Notes: a model not told the origin generated them from the letters alone. A stretch of 64,000 nt of DNA from Gemmatimonadaceae bacterium (GCA_026706075.1 JAPOZM010000088.1:1-64000); one strand, 5' to 3'; numbered from the stretch's first letter, positions 1 through 8,820 are shown. Numbers and translations: made by a program.

Positions 1-54
1 GAACTGTCCGAGGCCAACGGCTCCCACCGGTTCTCCCTGGCCTGGCAACTGTAG
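1..54 (+). CDS. C-terminal fragment of an unidentified protein
   Basis: An open frame enters from the left edge and ends at a TAG at 52-54, giving the last 17 residues (ending SLAWQL). The pattern of alternating hydrophobic residues with a terminal aromatic/leucine resembles the last beta-strand of an outer-membrane barrel, but the fragment is too short to assign. A strong terminator follows 35 bases later, which supports this being a genuine gene end. Confidence 0.4.
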   Translation, partial: ELSEANGSHRFSLAWQL

Positions 55-88
55 GGCGGCACCAGGGGTCTCTCAGGGCTGCGTCAAC

Positions 89-123
89 GGGCCGTCCCCT
101 TGCGGGGGCGGCCCGGTTTTTCT
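89..123 (+). terminator. Rho-independent terminator
   Basis: An 11-bp GC stem (arms 89-99 and 104-114, one G-T wobble) with a 4-base loop is followed by GG and a run of five T at 117-121. It sits after the gene fragment at the left edge and before the convergent gene that ends at 148. Confidence 0.8.
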
Positions 124-147
124 GCCGGGAGGTCCCGATTTCTCTCC

Positions 148-1152
148 TCAGGCCACGCGGTATCGTTCGACCACCTCGAGGTCGACGTCTATCCCGAGGC
201 CGGGCCCTTCGGGCACGATGAAGTGGCCCCCTTCGACGACGAGGGAACCATCGCAGATATCGGCGACGCGGGTGAAGGGCAACTCGTCGCAGGGCAGCGT
301 GGCGTTGGGAATCGTCGCCTGCAGGTGCACGGAATAGGCTGCGTGAACGCCCAGGCACAGTCCGCCCGCCTGCACCCAGATGGGCACGTTGGCCGCCTGG
401 GCCACGGCGGCGCAGGTTCGGATCTGCACGGCGCCGCCTCCGATGTTCAGGTAGTCGACGGCCTCGGCCTTGAGCGCGGCCAGGACGGAGGGAGGCGATC
501 CGAGGTGGAGTGCCTGGGGGATCCAGGTCTTCTCACGGAGCAGCCGGTACCAGTCGAGATTGTCCTTGAGGACCGGGTCCTCGAAGTTGGCCACCGTTCC
601 GAAGGGCTCGAGCTCAGCGGCGAGCCTCGCCGCCTCGGAGGGCTGCACGAACTGGGTGTTCGGGTCGACCCCGACCGTGTAGTCGGGTCCGGCGGCCTCC
701 TTCATCAGGCGCACTGTCTCGACGATGTCCCAAGGCCGCGCCTTGAGCTTGTGGTTGGTGAATCCCAGGCGCGCGCCGACCTCGGCCTCCGCAGCCGTCT
801 CGGCCGGCTCCATGTGGCAGGACCAGTAGGAGACCGGAACCCGGTCGCGCACCTTGGCGCCGAAGAAACGGTGAACGGGCACGCCCCAGGCCTGGCCTGC
901 GATGTCGAGCAGGGCACAACAGATGGGGTCCGGCTGGGCCATGGCGTCGAGGGCCAGCGGGTCCTGGCCGGCGAAGGGGGCGAACCCGGCCTCGAGATCC
1001 GCCTTGCGGCCCTGGCACTCCCCCCAGCCGGTCAGACCTTCGTCCGTGATCAGGCGGACGAGGGTGAGATCGTAGATTTTGGGGACGTACCTGGCGATGG
1101 GAGGTATGGGGGGGATCTCCACCTCGAAGAGATCCACTTCCGTGATCTTCAT
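148..1152 (-). CDS. Enolase-superfamily (mandelate racemase/muconate lactonizing enzyme-like) protein
   Basis: A 334-aa enolase-superfamily enzyme. This family removes a proton alpha to a carboxylate and usually dehydrates or epimerises sugar acids or cyclises diacids. Visible landmarks are the N-terminal capping domain (1-110), the KxK pair K135/K137, metal ligand D163 in VDPN and E191 in FEDP. Where the third acidic ligand is expected the sequence reads ALHLGSP (H216), so the metal site is atypical. Start ATG is chosen at the conserved MKITEVDLFE; in-frame sequence upstream is low-complexity and unlikely to be translated. It is divergent from the TauE-like gene. It resembles the protein at 50654-51775, which has the same HLG feature. 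The substrate cannot be told from sequence alone. Confidence 0.85.
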   Translation of the reverse strand: MKITEVDLFEVEIPPIPPIARYVPKIYDLTLVRLITDEGLTGWGECQGRKADLEAGFAPFAGQDPLALDAMAQPDPICCALLDIAGQAWGVPVHRFFGAKVRDRVPVSYWSCHMEPAETAAEAEVGARLGFTNHKLKARPWDIVETVRLMKEAAGPDYTVGVDPNTQFVQPSEAARLAAELEPFGTVANFEDPVLKDNLDWYRLLREKTWIPQALHLGSPPSVLAALKAEAVDYLNIGGGAVQIRTCAAVAQAANVPIWVQAGGLCLGVHAAYSVHLQATIPNATLPCDELPFTRVADICDGSLVVEGGHFIVPEGPGLGIDVDLEVVERYRVA

Positions 1153-1213
1153 GGGGTCGGCCTTTCTCGGGAGTCGCCGCGGGCTGCGCCGGGGCACAAG
1201 ATAGGAGGTTCCG

Positions 1214-1963
1214 TTGGAAGCCGCCTCGACCACGCACCTGGGAATCCTGAACGCCGTGCTGGGCCTGGCAGCCCTCGTCGCCTCTGTATCCGGCTTCGGG
1301 TACGCCCTGGTGGCCGTGCCCTTGCTGGTGGTGCTGCTCCCCCCGCTCCAACTGCTGCCCGTGGTGCTCATCAGCTGGATTCCCCTCGCCCTCGTGCTGA
1401 TCGCCCAGAGCTGGAGGCACCTCAACCCGCGGCGGCTCCTCCGGCTCCTCGCTGGCGCCCTCCTCGGCGCGCCCGTCGGCCTGTGGCTGCTGTCCTCCCT
1501 GGCCGAGGGCTCGATGCGGTCCGTCATCGGCGGCATCACGCTCCTCGCAGCGGGATCCCTGGTGGTCAGGCCCGGCCGGCCCTTCGCCCGCGAGGGCCCG
1601 CCCCTGTTGGCGGCAGGTCTGGCCGGCGGCATCATGGGGGGGGCCAGCGGCATCTCCGGTCCTCCCATCGTGCTGCTCGGTCTCAAGCAGGGCTGGGAGC
1701 CCCGGGGCTTCCGCGTCGACCTGCTCTGCTTCTTCCTTCTCCTCCACAGTTCGGTGGCGGCCGGCCTCGGCGGGATGGGGCTTCTCTCCGCCGGGACCCT
1801 GGTGCTCTCCCTCGCCGTTCTCCCGGGGGTCTTTCTCGGGTTTGCCGCCGGCATGAAGCTCAGGCGGCACATCGACGCTGGCATGTACAGGCGTCTGGCC
1901 GTCCTGCTCGTGGTAGCCGGGGGCATATGGGCGCTTCTCTCACCCTTCACCGAAGACCTGTAA
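1214..1963 (+). CDS. TauE/SafE-family membrane permease
   Basis: A 249-aa polytopic membrane protein with about eight hydrophobic helices and two related halves, as in the TauE/SafE (DUF81) family of anion exporters that move sulfite, sulfoacetate or other organic anions. The half-repeat signatures are SVSGFGYALVAVPL near residue 24 and GGASGISGPPIVLL near residue 142. The start is TTG: a strong AGGAGG lies at 1203-1208, five bases upstream, and there is no better-placed ATG. It is divergent from the enolase-family gene and heads the block of catabolic genes to 6771, so it may move their substrate or a product. The transported anion is unknown. Confidence 0.8.
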   Translation: MEAASTTHLGILNAVLGLAALVASVSGFGYALVAVPLLVVLLPPLQLLPVVLISWIPLALVLIAQSWRHLNPRRLLRLLAGALLGAPVGLWLLSSLAEGSMRSVIGGITLLAAGSLVVRPGRPFAREGPPLLAAGLAGGIMGGASGISGPPIVLLGLKQGWEPRGFRVDLLCFFLLLHSSVAAGLGGMGLLSAGTLVLSLAVLPGVFLGFAAGMKLRRHIDAGMYRRLAVLLVVAGGIWALLSPFTEDL

Positions 1964-2054
1964 CGCTCTCGCGGCGGGTGTGGGTGGCCACTCCTCGCAC
2001 CATGGCCCGGGCCTCACGGTCCCGGCGCCGGCCAGCGGGGAGGAAGGGGTTCTG

Positions 2055-2735
2055 ATGGACGGAAAGGCGGCCGCCCTGCAGGCCATCGACAGTGTCCGCC
2101 GCTACTACCAAGAGCGGGGGATCTTCATGCGGCGATGGGGCTTCGGCCGCCGCCCGGCACTCGTTGTCATCGACATGGCCTACGGCTGGACCGACGCGGC
2201 CTACGCCACCGGCTCGCGGAGGCTGGACGAAGCCGTGGAAGGCATCCGCCGGCTCCTGCCCCTCTGCCGCGGGAGGGGCGTGCCGGTGGTCTACACCACC
2301 TCTCCCTTCCGGCCCGAGGAAGACGAGGAGCCCATGCCCCGGTGCGCCGACCCCTCCTCACGGCCCTGGGACGCCCGGGCCTGCGAGATCGACGCCAGGC
2401 TGGCGCCGAATCCGGGGGAGCTGGTGATCTTCAAGGAGAACGCCTCGGCCTTCTTCGGCACCCACCTGGCCCCCTACCTGGTGGAGCGCGGCGTCGACAC
2501 GGTGCTCGTCACGGGATGCTCCACCAGCGCCTGCGTACGCGCCACGGCCACCGATGCCCGGGCCTATCGTTTCCGGGCGGTCGTGCCCCGCCAGTGCGTG
2601 CAGGACCGCTGCGAGGCCGCCCACGAGTACAACCTCTTTGACATAGACGCCAAGTTCGGGGACGTGGTCGATATAGAGGAGGCCGCCGCATATCTGCACG
2701 GCCTGCCGGAGGAAGGCGCGCCCGGCGCCTCGTGA
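2055..2735 (+). CDS. Isochorismatase-fold cysteine hydrolase
   Basis: A 226-aa isochorismatase-like hydrolase. The Asp-Lys-Cys triad is visible as D40 (VVIDMAY), K127 (IFKENAS) and C160 (TGCSTSACVRATA). In this family the cysteine attacks an amide or carbamoyl carbon, for example in N-carbamoylsarcosine, ureidoacrylate or nicotinamide; true isochorismatases lack the cysteine. ATG 2055 follows GGAGGAAGGGG and is preferred to an in-frame start at 1980. The stop overlaps the next start (GTGA), so the epimerase is probably translationally coupled. Neighbouring M20 amidohydrolase and D-amino-acid aminotransferase genes suggest breakdown of an N-containing compound. Confidence 0.85.
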   Translation: MDGKAAALQAIDSVRRYYQERGIFMRRWGFGRRPALVVIDMAYGWTDAAYATGSRRLDEAVEGIRRLLPLCRGRGVPVVYTTSPFRPEEDEEPMPRCADPSSRPWDARACEIDARLAPNPGELVIFKENASAFFGTHLAPYLVERGVDTVLVTGCSTSACVRATATDARAYRFRAVVPRQCVQDRCEAAHEYNLFDIDAKFGDVVDIEEAAAYLHGLPEEGAPGAS

Positions 2736-3709
2736 GAATCCTGGTCACCGGCATCACGGGCCGCATCGGCGGCAATCTGGCGGCCCGGCTTGTTCAGAGC
2801 GGGCACGAGGTCCGGGGCCTGGTGTGGGAGGGGGACCGGCGTACCGGCAAGCTGGAAGGCCTCGGGGTGGAACTGATGGAGGGCAGCCTGACCGATCCCG
2901 GGGACGTGGACCTGGCCGTTGACGGCATGGAGGCGGTCTACCACCTCGGGGCCGCGTTCCAGGGCGGTGGGCCCTTCACCGAGGAGGACTACTTCCGCGT
3001 CAACGTGGGTGGTACGTTCCACGTTCTGGAGGCCTGCCGGCGCCAGCCGGGGTTCCGCCACCTGCTCTTCGCCAGCACCGACGCCCTTTACGAGAAGTAC
3101 GTCCCGGGCGGCCTGGACCGCCCGATCACGGAGGACACGCCGCGGCGCCCCTCGGGCTGGTATGCCCTGTCGAAGGCTCTCGGGGAGGAGATGTGCGAGG
3201 GGTACTGGCGCAGTTGCCGGCTGCCGGTGACGACCCTGCGCTTCTCCATGGTCCTCGGCGCCGGGGAGGTCCTCGACTTCCCGCAGTTCTACCTGAGCCG
3301 GATGAAGGAAGGCCGCCCCGAGTTGGAGGCTCTGTGGGAGGGGGAGGAGCGCCTGGTGCTGCTCGAGGACGGCGCCGGGCGGCCCTGGATGAAGCACGTG
3401 GCCGACGTGCGCGACATCGTCCAGGGCTGCCTTTGCGCCCTCGGCAAGAAACGGGCCCATGGCCGGCGGTACCAGCTGGCGGGCCCTCGCGCCTTCACCT
3501 GGGACGAGGTCATCTACCGGCTCACCGAGATCCTGGGGATCCCCTTCGTCGTAGTTCGGCCGGGAGGGATACCCACCCGCTACGAGTTCGATCTCACACG
3601 CTCGATGAAGGAACTGGGTTTCCGGCCCGAGTACGACATCGTGCGCATGATCGTCGATGCCCTCTCCCATCGCCGGGGGGAGCCGACGGGCGTCGTCCCG
3701 ACATCGTGA
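2732..3709 (+). CDS. NAD-dependent epimerase/dehydratase (extended SDR)
   Basis: A 325-aa extended short-chain dehydrogenase. The N-terminal Rossmann motif GITGRIGG (residues 7-14) is the GxxGxxG of nucleotide-sugar epimerases and related enzymes. The catalytic pair is in WYALSK (Y and K four residues apart, around 146-150), and S/T residues in the LLFASTDALY strand complete the active site. The GTG start overlaps the isochorismatase-like stop by 4 nt. The C-terminal half is of the variable substrate-binding type, so the substrate is not predictable. Context suggests redox or epimer conversion of a catabolic intermediate rather than envelope sugar synthesis. Confidence 0.85.
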   Translation: MRILVTGITGRIGGNLAARLVQSGHEVRGLVWEGDRRTGKLEGLGVELMEGSLTDPGDVDLAVDGMEAVYHLGAAFQGGGPFTEEDYFRVNVGGTFHVLEACRRQPGFRHLLFASTDALYEKYVPGGLDRPITEDTPRRPSGWYALSKALGEEMCEGYWRSCRLPVTTLRFSMVLGAGEVLDFPQFYLSRMKEGRPELEALWEGEERLVLLEDGAGRPWMKHVADVRDIVQGCLCALGKKRAHGRRYQLAGPRAFTWDEVIYRLTEILGIPFVVVRPGGIPTRYEFDLTRSMKELGFRPEYDIVRMIVDALSHRRGEPTGVVPTS

Positions 3710-3738
3710 GGCCCGGCGGCCGAAGGAGAGAGGAACGC

Positions 3739-5082
3739 ATGGGGAGTGACCTGGAGCGGCTGAAGGACTCCGTCTGCGCCTCGGTCGAGGCCAGCCGTGA
3801 GCGCATCGTCTCCCTCGGAGAGTCGGTGATGGACGAGCCGGAGGTCGGGTTCAAGGAGCACCGCACCGCCGACCGGGTGAAATCGATATTCGAAGAAGCG
3901 GGCCTGCCCTTCGAGGAGGGCCTCGCCCTCACGGGAGTGCGGGCGGTCCTGGAAGGAGGCCGGCCCGGCCCCACCGTCGCCCTCATGGGCGAGCTCGACG
4001 CCCTGGTCCTGCCCGGCCATCCTCGCGCCGACGGAACGACCGGCGCGGCCCACGCCTGCGGCCACAACGCCCAGATCGCCGGTCTCGCGGGAGCCGCCCT
4101 GGGTCTGGCGGCGTCGGGCGTCGCCCCGCAGCTGTCCGGGCGCGTTGTGTTCTTCGCCGTTCCCGCCGAGGAGTACGTGGAGATCGACTACCGTCTCGAC
4201 CTCGTACGCCGTGGGCGGACCACCTTCCTGGCCGGCAAGCCGGAACTGCTGCAACTGGGTGCCTTCAACGACATCGACATGGCGGTGATGATCCACTCGG
4301 GCAGCTCGGACACCCTCGAGGGCTCCTACGCTCTGTCCGAGTCGTCGAACGGCTTCCTGGCCAAGAGCGTCTGCTTCCGCGGCAGGGCCGCTCACTCCGG
4401 TCTGGCGCCCGAGCGAGGGGTGAATGCCCTGAACGCCGCGAACCTCGCCCTCACCGCCATCAACGGCCAAAGGGAGACCTTCCGCGACGAGGACTGCGTA
4501 CGTGTCCATCCCATCCTCACCAAGGGCGGGGACATCGTCAACATCGTCCCCGCGGAGACGCGCCTGGAGACCTACGTCCGGGCGCGCACCGACCCGGCCA
4601 TGGAGGACGCCGCCGCCAAGGTCGACCGAGCCATCAGGGGCGCGGCCATGGCCTTCGGGTGCTCGGTCGAGATCGAGACCCTGCCGGGATACCTGCCCCT
4701 TGCCAACGACCCCGGGCTGGCCCGTCTGTTCCGCCGCAGCGCCGGACGCCTCTTCGGCGAGGACGAGTACCAGGCCCTCGGCCACGGCGGGGGGTCCACC
4801 GACGCGGGGGACCTGAGCCAGATCATGCCGGTCCTGCACCCGGTGATGACCGGAGCCCGAGGCGCGGCCCACGGCGTGGACTGGCACATCGCGGATGTCG
4901 AGGCCGGCTACATGGCGCCTGCGAAGACGCTGGGAATGATGGCCGTCGATCTGCTGGCCGACGACGCCGAGGGCGCCCGCCGGGTGCTGGCCGAGGCCCG
5001 GCCGCCGCTCACGCGGGAGGACTACCTCCGGAAGCAGAAGGCGCGGTTCCAGTCCGAGGTCTACGACCCGGAAGCCGCATGA
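3739..5082 (+). CDS. M20-family metallo-amidohydrolase
   Basis: A 447-aa M20D-type amidohydrolase, related to p-aminobenzoyl-glutamate hydrolase subunit B and N-acyl-amino-acid hydrolases. Metal and catalytic residues are visible: E85/D87 (GELDAL), C107 and H109 (HACGHN) and the E144/E145 pair (PAEEY). A dimerisation insert in the middle and HGGGSTDAGDLSQ near the C terminus also fit the family. It probably cleaves an N-acyl or aryl-amide bond in the cytoplasm; no signal peptide is seen. The ATG has a clear AAGGAGAG site. It follows the SDR gene with a 29-nt gap and is separated from the next gene by a GC hairpin. Confidence 0.88.
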   Translation: MGSDLERLKDSVCASVEASRERIVSLGESVMDEPEVGFKEHRTADRVKSIFEEAGLPFEEGLALTGVRAVLEGGRPGPTVALMGELDALVLPGHPRADGTTGAAHACGHNAQIAGLAGAALGLAASGVAPQLSGRVVFFAVPAEEYVEIDYRLDLVRRGRTTFLAGKPELLQLGAFNDIDMAVMIHSGSSDTLEGSYALSESSNGFLAKSVCFRGRAAHSGLAPERGVNALNAANLALTAINGQRETFRDEDCVRVHPILTKGGDIVNIVPAETRLETYVRARTDPAMEDAAAKVDRAIRGAAMAFGCSVEIETLPGYLPLANDPGLARLFRRSAGRLFGEDEYQALGHGGGSTDAGDLSQIMPVLHPVMTGARGAAHGVDWHIADVEAGYMAPAKTLGMMAVDLLADDAEGARRVLAEARPPLTREDYLRKQKARFQSEVYDPEAA

Positions 5083-5092
5083 AGCTCGCATC

Positions 5093-5113
5093 CCCCCGGC
5101 CAAAGGCCGGGGG
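5093..5113 (+). other. Intercistronic GC hairpin
   Basis: A perfect 9-bp stem (5093-5101 and 5105-5113, CCCCCGGCC/GGCCGGGGG) with an AAA loop lies 11 nt after the M20 stop. No T-run follows, so it is a poor intrinsic terminator. It could stabilise the upstream message or partly attenuate the downstream pair of genes. Confidence 0.5.
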
Positions 5114-5158
5114 CGACAGTCCACGACCACCGAACTACCAGTAGAGAAGGGGACGCAG

Positions 5159-5932
5159 ATGCCGTATCGACTCGGGTTGGTTACCTACCAGTTGGCCAAG
5201 GACTGGGATGTGGAGGAGATCATCGCCAACTGCGCCGAGACCGGCTTCGAGGGCGTCGAGTTGCGCACGACCCACGCCCACGGGGTCGAGGTGGAGCTCG
5301 ACACCGGGCAGCGTCAGGAGGTTCGGTCCCGGTTCGCGGACTCGGAGGTGGCCCTGGTGGGGCTGGGCTCGGCCTTCGAGTACGACTCCGTGGACTCGGC
5401 CGAGTTGCGGAGCAACATCGAGGACACGAAGGAGTATGCCCGCCTTGCCGCGGATGTCGGCGCCCCGGGGATCAAGGTACGGCCGAACAAGGTGCACGAC
5501 GACGAAGGGGTCCCTCGCGAGAGGACCTTCGAGCAGATCGGTCGGGCCCTGCGCGAGTGCGGAGAGTTCGCCGCCCAGCTCGGCGTCGAGATCCGCCTCG
5601 AGGTCCACGGCCGCGTCACCTGCGAGCCGGCGCACATCCGCACAATCCTCGACCATGCCGACCACCGCAATGTCTTCGCCTGCTGGAACTCGAACCCTCA
5701 GGACTGCGATGAGTCGGGCTCCATCGACGCCAACTACGCACTTCTGGAGAAGGATATCCGTCTCGTTCACATCAACGAGCTGTGGAGCGGGTACCCGTGG
5801 TCCCGCCTCTTCCGTCTGCTGCTTGGCTCGGGCTACGAAGGCTTCACCCTCGCCGAGATTCCGCCGAGCCGGGACCCGCTGCGGCTGATGCGCTACTACC
5901 GCGCCCTGTGGCAGGCCCACGGAGCCGGCTGA
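5159..5932 (+). CDS. Sugar phosphate isomerase/epimerase-like TIM barrel protein
   Basis: A 257-aa AP-endonuclease-2/xylose-isomerase-like TIM barrel. Typical strand-end motifs are VELRTTHAHG (residues 40-50), an acidic/His metal site in IRLEVHG (about 143) and VHINELW near the C terminus. Members isomerise or epimerise sugars, ketoses or inositol derivatives using a divalent metal. ATG follows GAGAAGGGG. The stop overlaps the next ATG by one base (TGATG), indicating co-translation with the D-amino-acid aminotransferase. The exact substrate is unknown. Confidence 0.8.
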   Translation: MPYRLGLVTYQLAKDWDVEEIIANCAETGFEGVELRTTHAHGVEVELDTGQRQEVRSRFADSEVALVGLGSAFEYDSVDSAELRSNIEDTKEYARLAADVGAPGIKVRPNKVHDDEGVPRERTFEQIGRALRECGEFAAQLGVEIRLEVHGRVTCEPAHIRTILDHADHRNVFACWNSNPQDCDESGSIDANYALLEKDIRLVHINELWSGYPWSRLFRLLLGSGYEGFTLAEIPPSRDPLRLMRYYRALWQAHGAG

Positions 5933-6771
5933 TGCCCGAGGTCGCCTACGTCAACGGTGCCTTCCTGCCCATCGAGCAGGCCGTGGTCTCCATCGAGGAC
6001 CGCGGTTTCCAGTTTGCCGACGGCGTCTACGAGGTGGTCGCCACCTACGGAGGGCGCCCGTACGCGATGGAGGAGCACCTCCGGCGCCTCCACCGCAGCC
6101 TGCGCGAGATCCGCATCGACTTCGACGTGAGCGGCCTTCCGGACCTCGTGGAGGAGGGGATCCGGCGGTCGGGCTTCGACGAGACCCTGATCTATGTCCA
6201 AGTCACCCGCGGCGTGGCCCCCCGCAACCACGAGTTCCCCGAAAGGCCTCCCGTACCGACTGTGGTGATGACGGTGAAGCAGTTGGAACGCCCAGAGCCG
6301 CAACTCTACGAGAGCGGCGTCAAGGTGATCACGACCCCGGATCTTCGCTGGAAGCGCTGCGACATCAAGTCGATCGCGCTGCTGCCGAACATCCTGGCCA
6401 AGCAGCAGGCCCACGAGGCCGGCGCCTACGAGTCCCTGCTGGTGGACGATCTCGGCCAGGTGACCGAGGGATCGTCGACCAGCGCCTTCCTGGTCTCCGG
6501 CGGCGCCGTATCCACCTCACCCGCCGGGCCTCACATCCTGCCCTCGATCACCCGCGGCATCCTGCTGGGGATCATACGGGACCTGGGGATCCCGCTCCAC
6601 GAGAGATTCTGCCGGGTCGAGGAGTACCTGTCCGCCGACGAAGCCTTCCTTGCTGGAACGTCGACCGAGGCCATGCCCGTGGTGCAGATCGACGACACCC
6701 CGGTCGGAGCCGGCCGGCCCGGTCCTCTGACGAGCCGGATCCGGGAGGCCTTCCTCTCCAGGGTTGGGTGA
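5932..6771 (+). CDS. dat: D-amino-acid aminotransferase (class IV PLP)
   Basis: A 279-aa fold-type IV PLP aminotransferase. It matches Bacillus D-amino-acid transaminase position for position: catalytic K146 in CDIKS, and R98/H100 in VTRGVAPRNH, the pair that binds the D-amino acid carboxylate. The N-terminal YVNGAFLPIE and phosphate-binding GTSTEAMPV segments are also present. It should interconvert D-amino acids and 2-oxo acids (D-alanine/D-glutamate type). The ATG overlaps the preceding stop. Co-occurrence with an M20 amidohydrolase and, elsewhere in the window, a D-aminoacylase-like protein fits use of D-amino-acid derivatives, although supply of D-Glu/D-Ala for peptidoglycan is an alternative. 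Confidence 0.9.
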   Translation: MPEVAYVNGAFLPIEQAVVSIEDRGFQFADGVYEVVATYGGRPYAMEEHLRRLHRSLREIRIDFDVSGLPDLVEEGIRRSGFDETLIYVQVTRGVAPRNHEFPERPPVPTVVMTVKQLERPEPQLYESGVKVITTPDLRWKRCDIKSIALLPNILAKQQAHEAGAYESLLVDDLGQVTEGSSTSAFLVSGGAVSTSPAGPHILPSITRGILLGIIRDLGIPLHERFCRVEEYLSADEAFLAGTSTEAMPVVQIDDTPVGAGRPGPLTSRIREAFLSRVG

Positions 6772-6787
6772 GCCCTTCGTACACAAA

Positions 6788-6820
6788 CGAGGCGGACCGT
6801 CAGCCGCGCGGTCCGCCTCG
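6788..6820. terminator. Bidirectional terminator hairpin between convergent genes
   Basis: A perfect 11-bp inverted repeat (6788-6798 and 6810-6820, CGAGGCGGACC/GGTCCGCCTCG) with an 11-nt loop lies between the stops of the convergent aminotransferase and aldehyde dehydrogenase genes. There is no long T-run, but its position and strength suit transcription termination from both sides. Confidence 0.6.
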
Positions 6821-6842
6821 TCCGTCGTCCGGAAGCCGATCG

Positions 6843-8252
6843 TCAGTGGATGACGACCATCTTGGTCTCCGTCATCTCGTGGATGGTGTACCTGGGTCCC
6901 TCCTTGCCCATTCCAGACTCCTTCAAGCCCCCGTAGGGCATCAGGTCCGCACGCCACTGGGTACCCCAGTTGATGTGGATGTTCCCCGACTCGACCTGCT
7001 GGGCGTATTTCAGGGCCCGGTCGATGTCCTGGGTGAAGATCGACGCCGACAGGCCGTAGTTCGTGTCGTTGGCCATGGCGATGGCCGCATCGATGTCGTC
7101 GACCCGGGTCAGAGCAACGGCGGGGCCGAAGATCTCGTCACAGGAGACGCGCATGGCGGGAGAAACGTCGGCCAGGATCGTGGGCTGATGGAGGGTGCCC
7201 TCGCGGCCCCCGCCGGTGACCAGGCGGGCCCCCCCGGAGATGGCGTCGGAAATCCAGCCCTCCACCCGTTCGGCGTCGGACTCGCGGATCATCGGCCCCA
7301 TGGTGGTCCCGTCTTTCAGCGGGTCGCCGGTGGTCAGGCCTTCGACCTTGGGGGTCAGGGCGTCGATGAAGTCTCCGTACACGGCGCCCTCCACGAGGAT
7401 GCGCTGCGCCGAGATGCAGACTTGGCCAGCGTTAGCGAATCCCGAGGAGGTCACGCCCTCGGCGACCTTGTCGAGATCGGCATCGTCCATGACCACCACG
7501 GGAGAGTTCGACCCCAACTCCATGGTGACCCGCTTCAGGCCGGCGGTCCTGCAGATGTGCTCGCCCACGTCACGGGAGCCGGTGAAGGAGATCTTGCGCA
7601 CCCGCTCGTCGGAGGCGATGGCGTCTCCTATGGCGGCGCCCGATCCGGTGACCACGCTCACCGCCTCCGGCGGGAAGCCGGCATCGAGCATGATCTCCAC
7701 GAGCTTGACGCCCGACAGGGGCGTGTCGCTCGCCGGCTTGAGGAGCACGGCGTTCCCCGCGGCCAGGGCCGGACCGACCTTGTGGCAGACCAAGTTCAGA
7801 GGGAAGTTGAAGGGCGTGATCGCCGCCACCACGCCGCACGGCACACGCAAGGTGAAGCCGAACTTGCCGGCGCCGTTGGAGGCGGCGCTCAGGTCGAGGG
7901 TTTCGCCCGTGAGGCGCTTGGCCTCCTCCGCTGACAGGGTGATCGTCTCCTGGGCCCGCGCCGCTTCTCCCATGCCCTCGGGGAGGATTTTCCCCTCCTC
8001 GAGAGTGATGGTGCGGCCCAGGTCATCCAGGCGCTCGGTCATCAGGTCGGCGGCCTTGTGCAGCAACTCGTAGCGCTCGAAAGCGGGCATGCGCCGCATG
8101 ACTTCGGCGCCGCGAACCGCGGTAGCGATCGCCTCTGTCACGTCGTCGGTCCCCGCCCTGGGCACGGTGTCGACGACGGCGCCGTCGAAGGGATTGAGGA
8201 CCTCGATCACATCGTCCTTGCCGATCCACTGGCCGCCCACATGCATCTTCAT
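6843..8252 (-). CDS. NAD(P)-dependent aldehyde dehydrogenase
   Basis: A 469-aa aldehyde dehydrogenase with all core residues: N149 in TPFNFP, E245 in MELGSNSP and nucleophile C279 in AGQVCISAQR. The cofactor-binding FTGS motif is at about 223-226. The sequence is of the lactaldehyde/succinate-semialdehyde/non-phosphorylating GAPDH type, and the specific aldehyde cannot be inferred. The start is the first of two close Mets (MKMHVGG); a Shine-Dalgarno site is weak. It is convergent with the D-amino-acid aminotransferase gene and transcribed alone. Confidence 0.9.
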   Translation of the reverse strand: MKMHVGGQWIGKDDVIEVLNPFDGAVVDTVPRAGTDDVTEAIATAVRGAEVMRRMPAFERYELLHKAADLMTERLDDLGRTITLEEGKILPEGMGEAARAQETITLSAEEAKRLTGETLDLSAASNGAGKFGFTLRVPCGVVAAITPFNFPLNLVCHKVGPALAAGNAVLLKPASDTPLSGVKLVEIMLDAGFPPEAVSVVTGSGAAIGDAIASDERVRKISFTGSRDVGEHICRTAGLKRVTMELGSNSPVVVMDDADLDKVAEGVTSSGFANAGQVCISAQRILVEGAVYGDFIDALTPKVEGLTTGDPLKDGTTMGPMIRESDAERVEGWISDAISGGARLVTGGGREGTLHQPTILADVSPAMRVSCDEIFGPAVALTRVDDIDAAIAMANDTNYGLSASIFTQDIDRALKYAQQVESGNIHINWGTQWRADLMPYGGLKESGMGKEGPRYTIHEMTETKMVVIH

Positions 8253-8307
8253 GGTTTTGATCCCGTTGCTGAAGTGGTCAATTCGTCGAAGTCGTGAAGG
8301 AAGATAG

Positions 8308-8820
8308 TCACTCCGGCGATTCGAGGTCGAGATGCTCCGCCTGGACCCCGTCCGGGCCGATGGTCAGCATCCCTGCCAGCCGGGGCTTCCCGAATCGCTT
8401 GCGCCCGGCGCTGGCCGGGTTGAAGCAGAGGACCCGGGTCCCGGGCGAACCCGACTCCTGCAGGAAGGGGATGTGACTGTGGCCGAAGATGACGACACGA
8501 GTCCCCGGCGGCAGCGGGTCCCCGGAGGCCCCGCCGCCGGGCGGCGTGTAGATGTGGGTCATGTAGATCGAGACGCCGGCGACGGAGAGGCTGATCGACT
8601 CGGGGAGGTGTTCGAGACCGGACCCCTCGTCGACGTTACCCCGTACGGCGATGACGGGGGAGACGTCGGACAATTCGTCGAGGATCGACGGGTCCCCCAC
8701 GTCGCCGGCGTGGAGGATGAGATCCACCCCCGTGTAGAGTTGGAGAACCCTCGGGTCGAGGAACCCGTGGGTGTCGGAGACGACGCCGGCCCGCAGACGG
8801 CTCAAGGATCCATGGCGCAT
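8308..8820 (-). CDS. Calcineurin-like phosphodiesterase (YfcE/MJ0936 family)
   Basis: A ~170-aa metallophosphoesterase. The five metal motifs are in order: SDTHG, HAGDVGD, RGNVDE, a single His in MTHI and GHSH. This small family hydrolyses phosphodiesters with Mn or Ni; physiological substrates are rarely known. The ATG at 8820 overlaps the end of the upstream lipoprotein gene by 19 nt. A TTG at 8805 (TTGA overlap with that gene's TGA) is an equally plausible start and would put SDTHG nearer the N terminus, as is usual in the family. Confidence 0.85.
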   Translation of the reverse strand: MRHGSLSRLRAGVVSDTHGFLDPRVLQLYTGVDLILHAGDVGDPSILDELSDVSPVIAVRGNVDEGSGLEHLPESISLSVAGVSIYMTHIYTPPGGGASGDPLPPGTRVVIFGHSHIPFLQESGSPGTRVLCFNPASAGRKRFGKPRLAGMLTIGPDGVQAEHLDLESPE

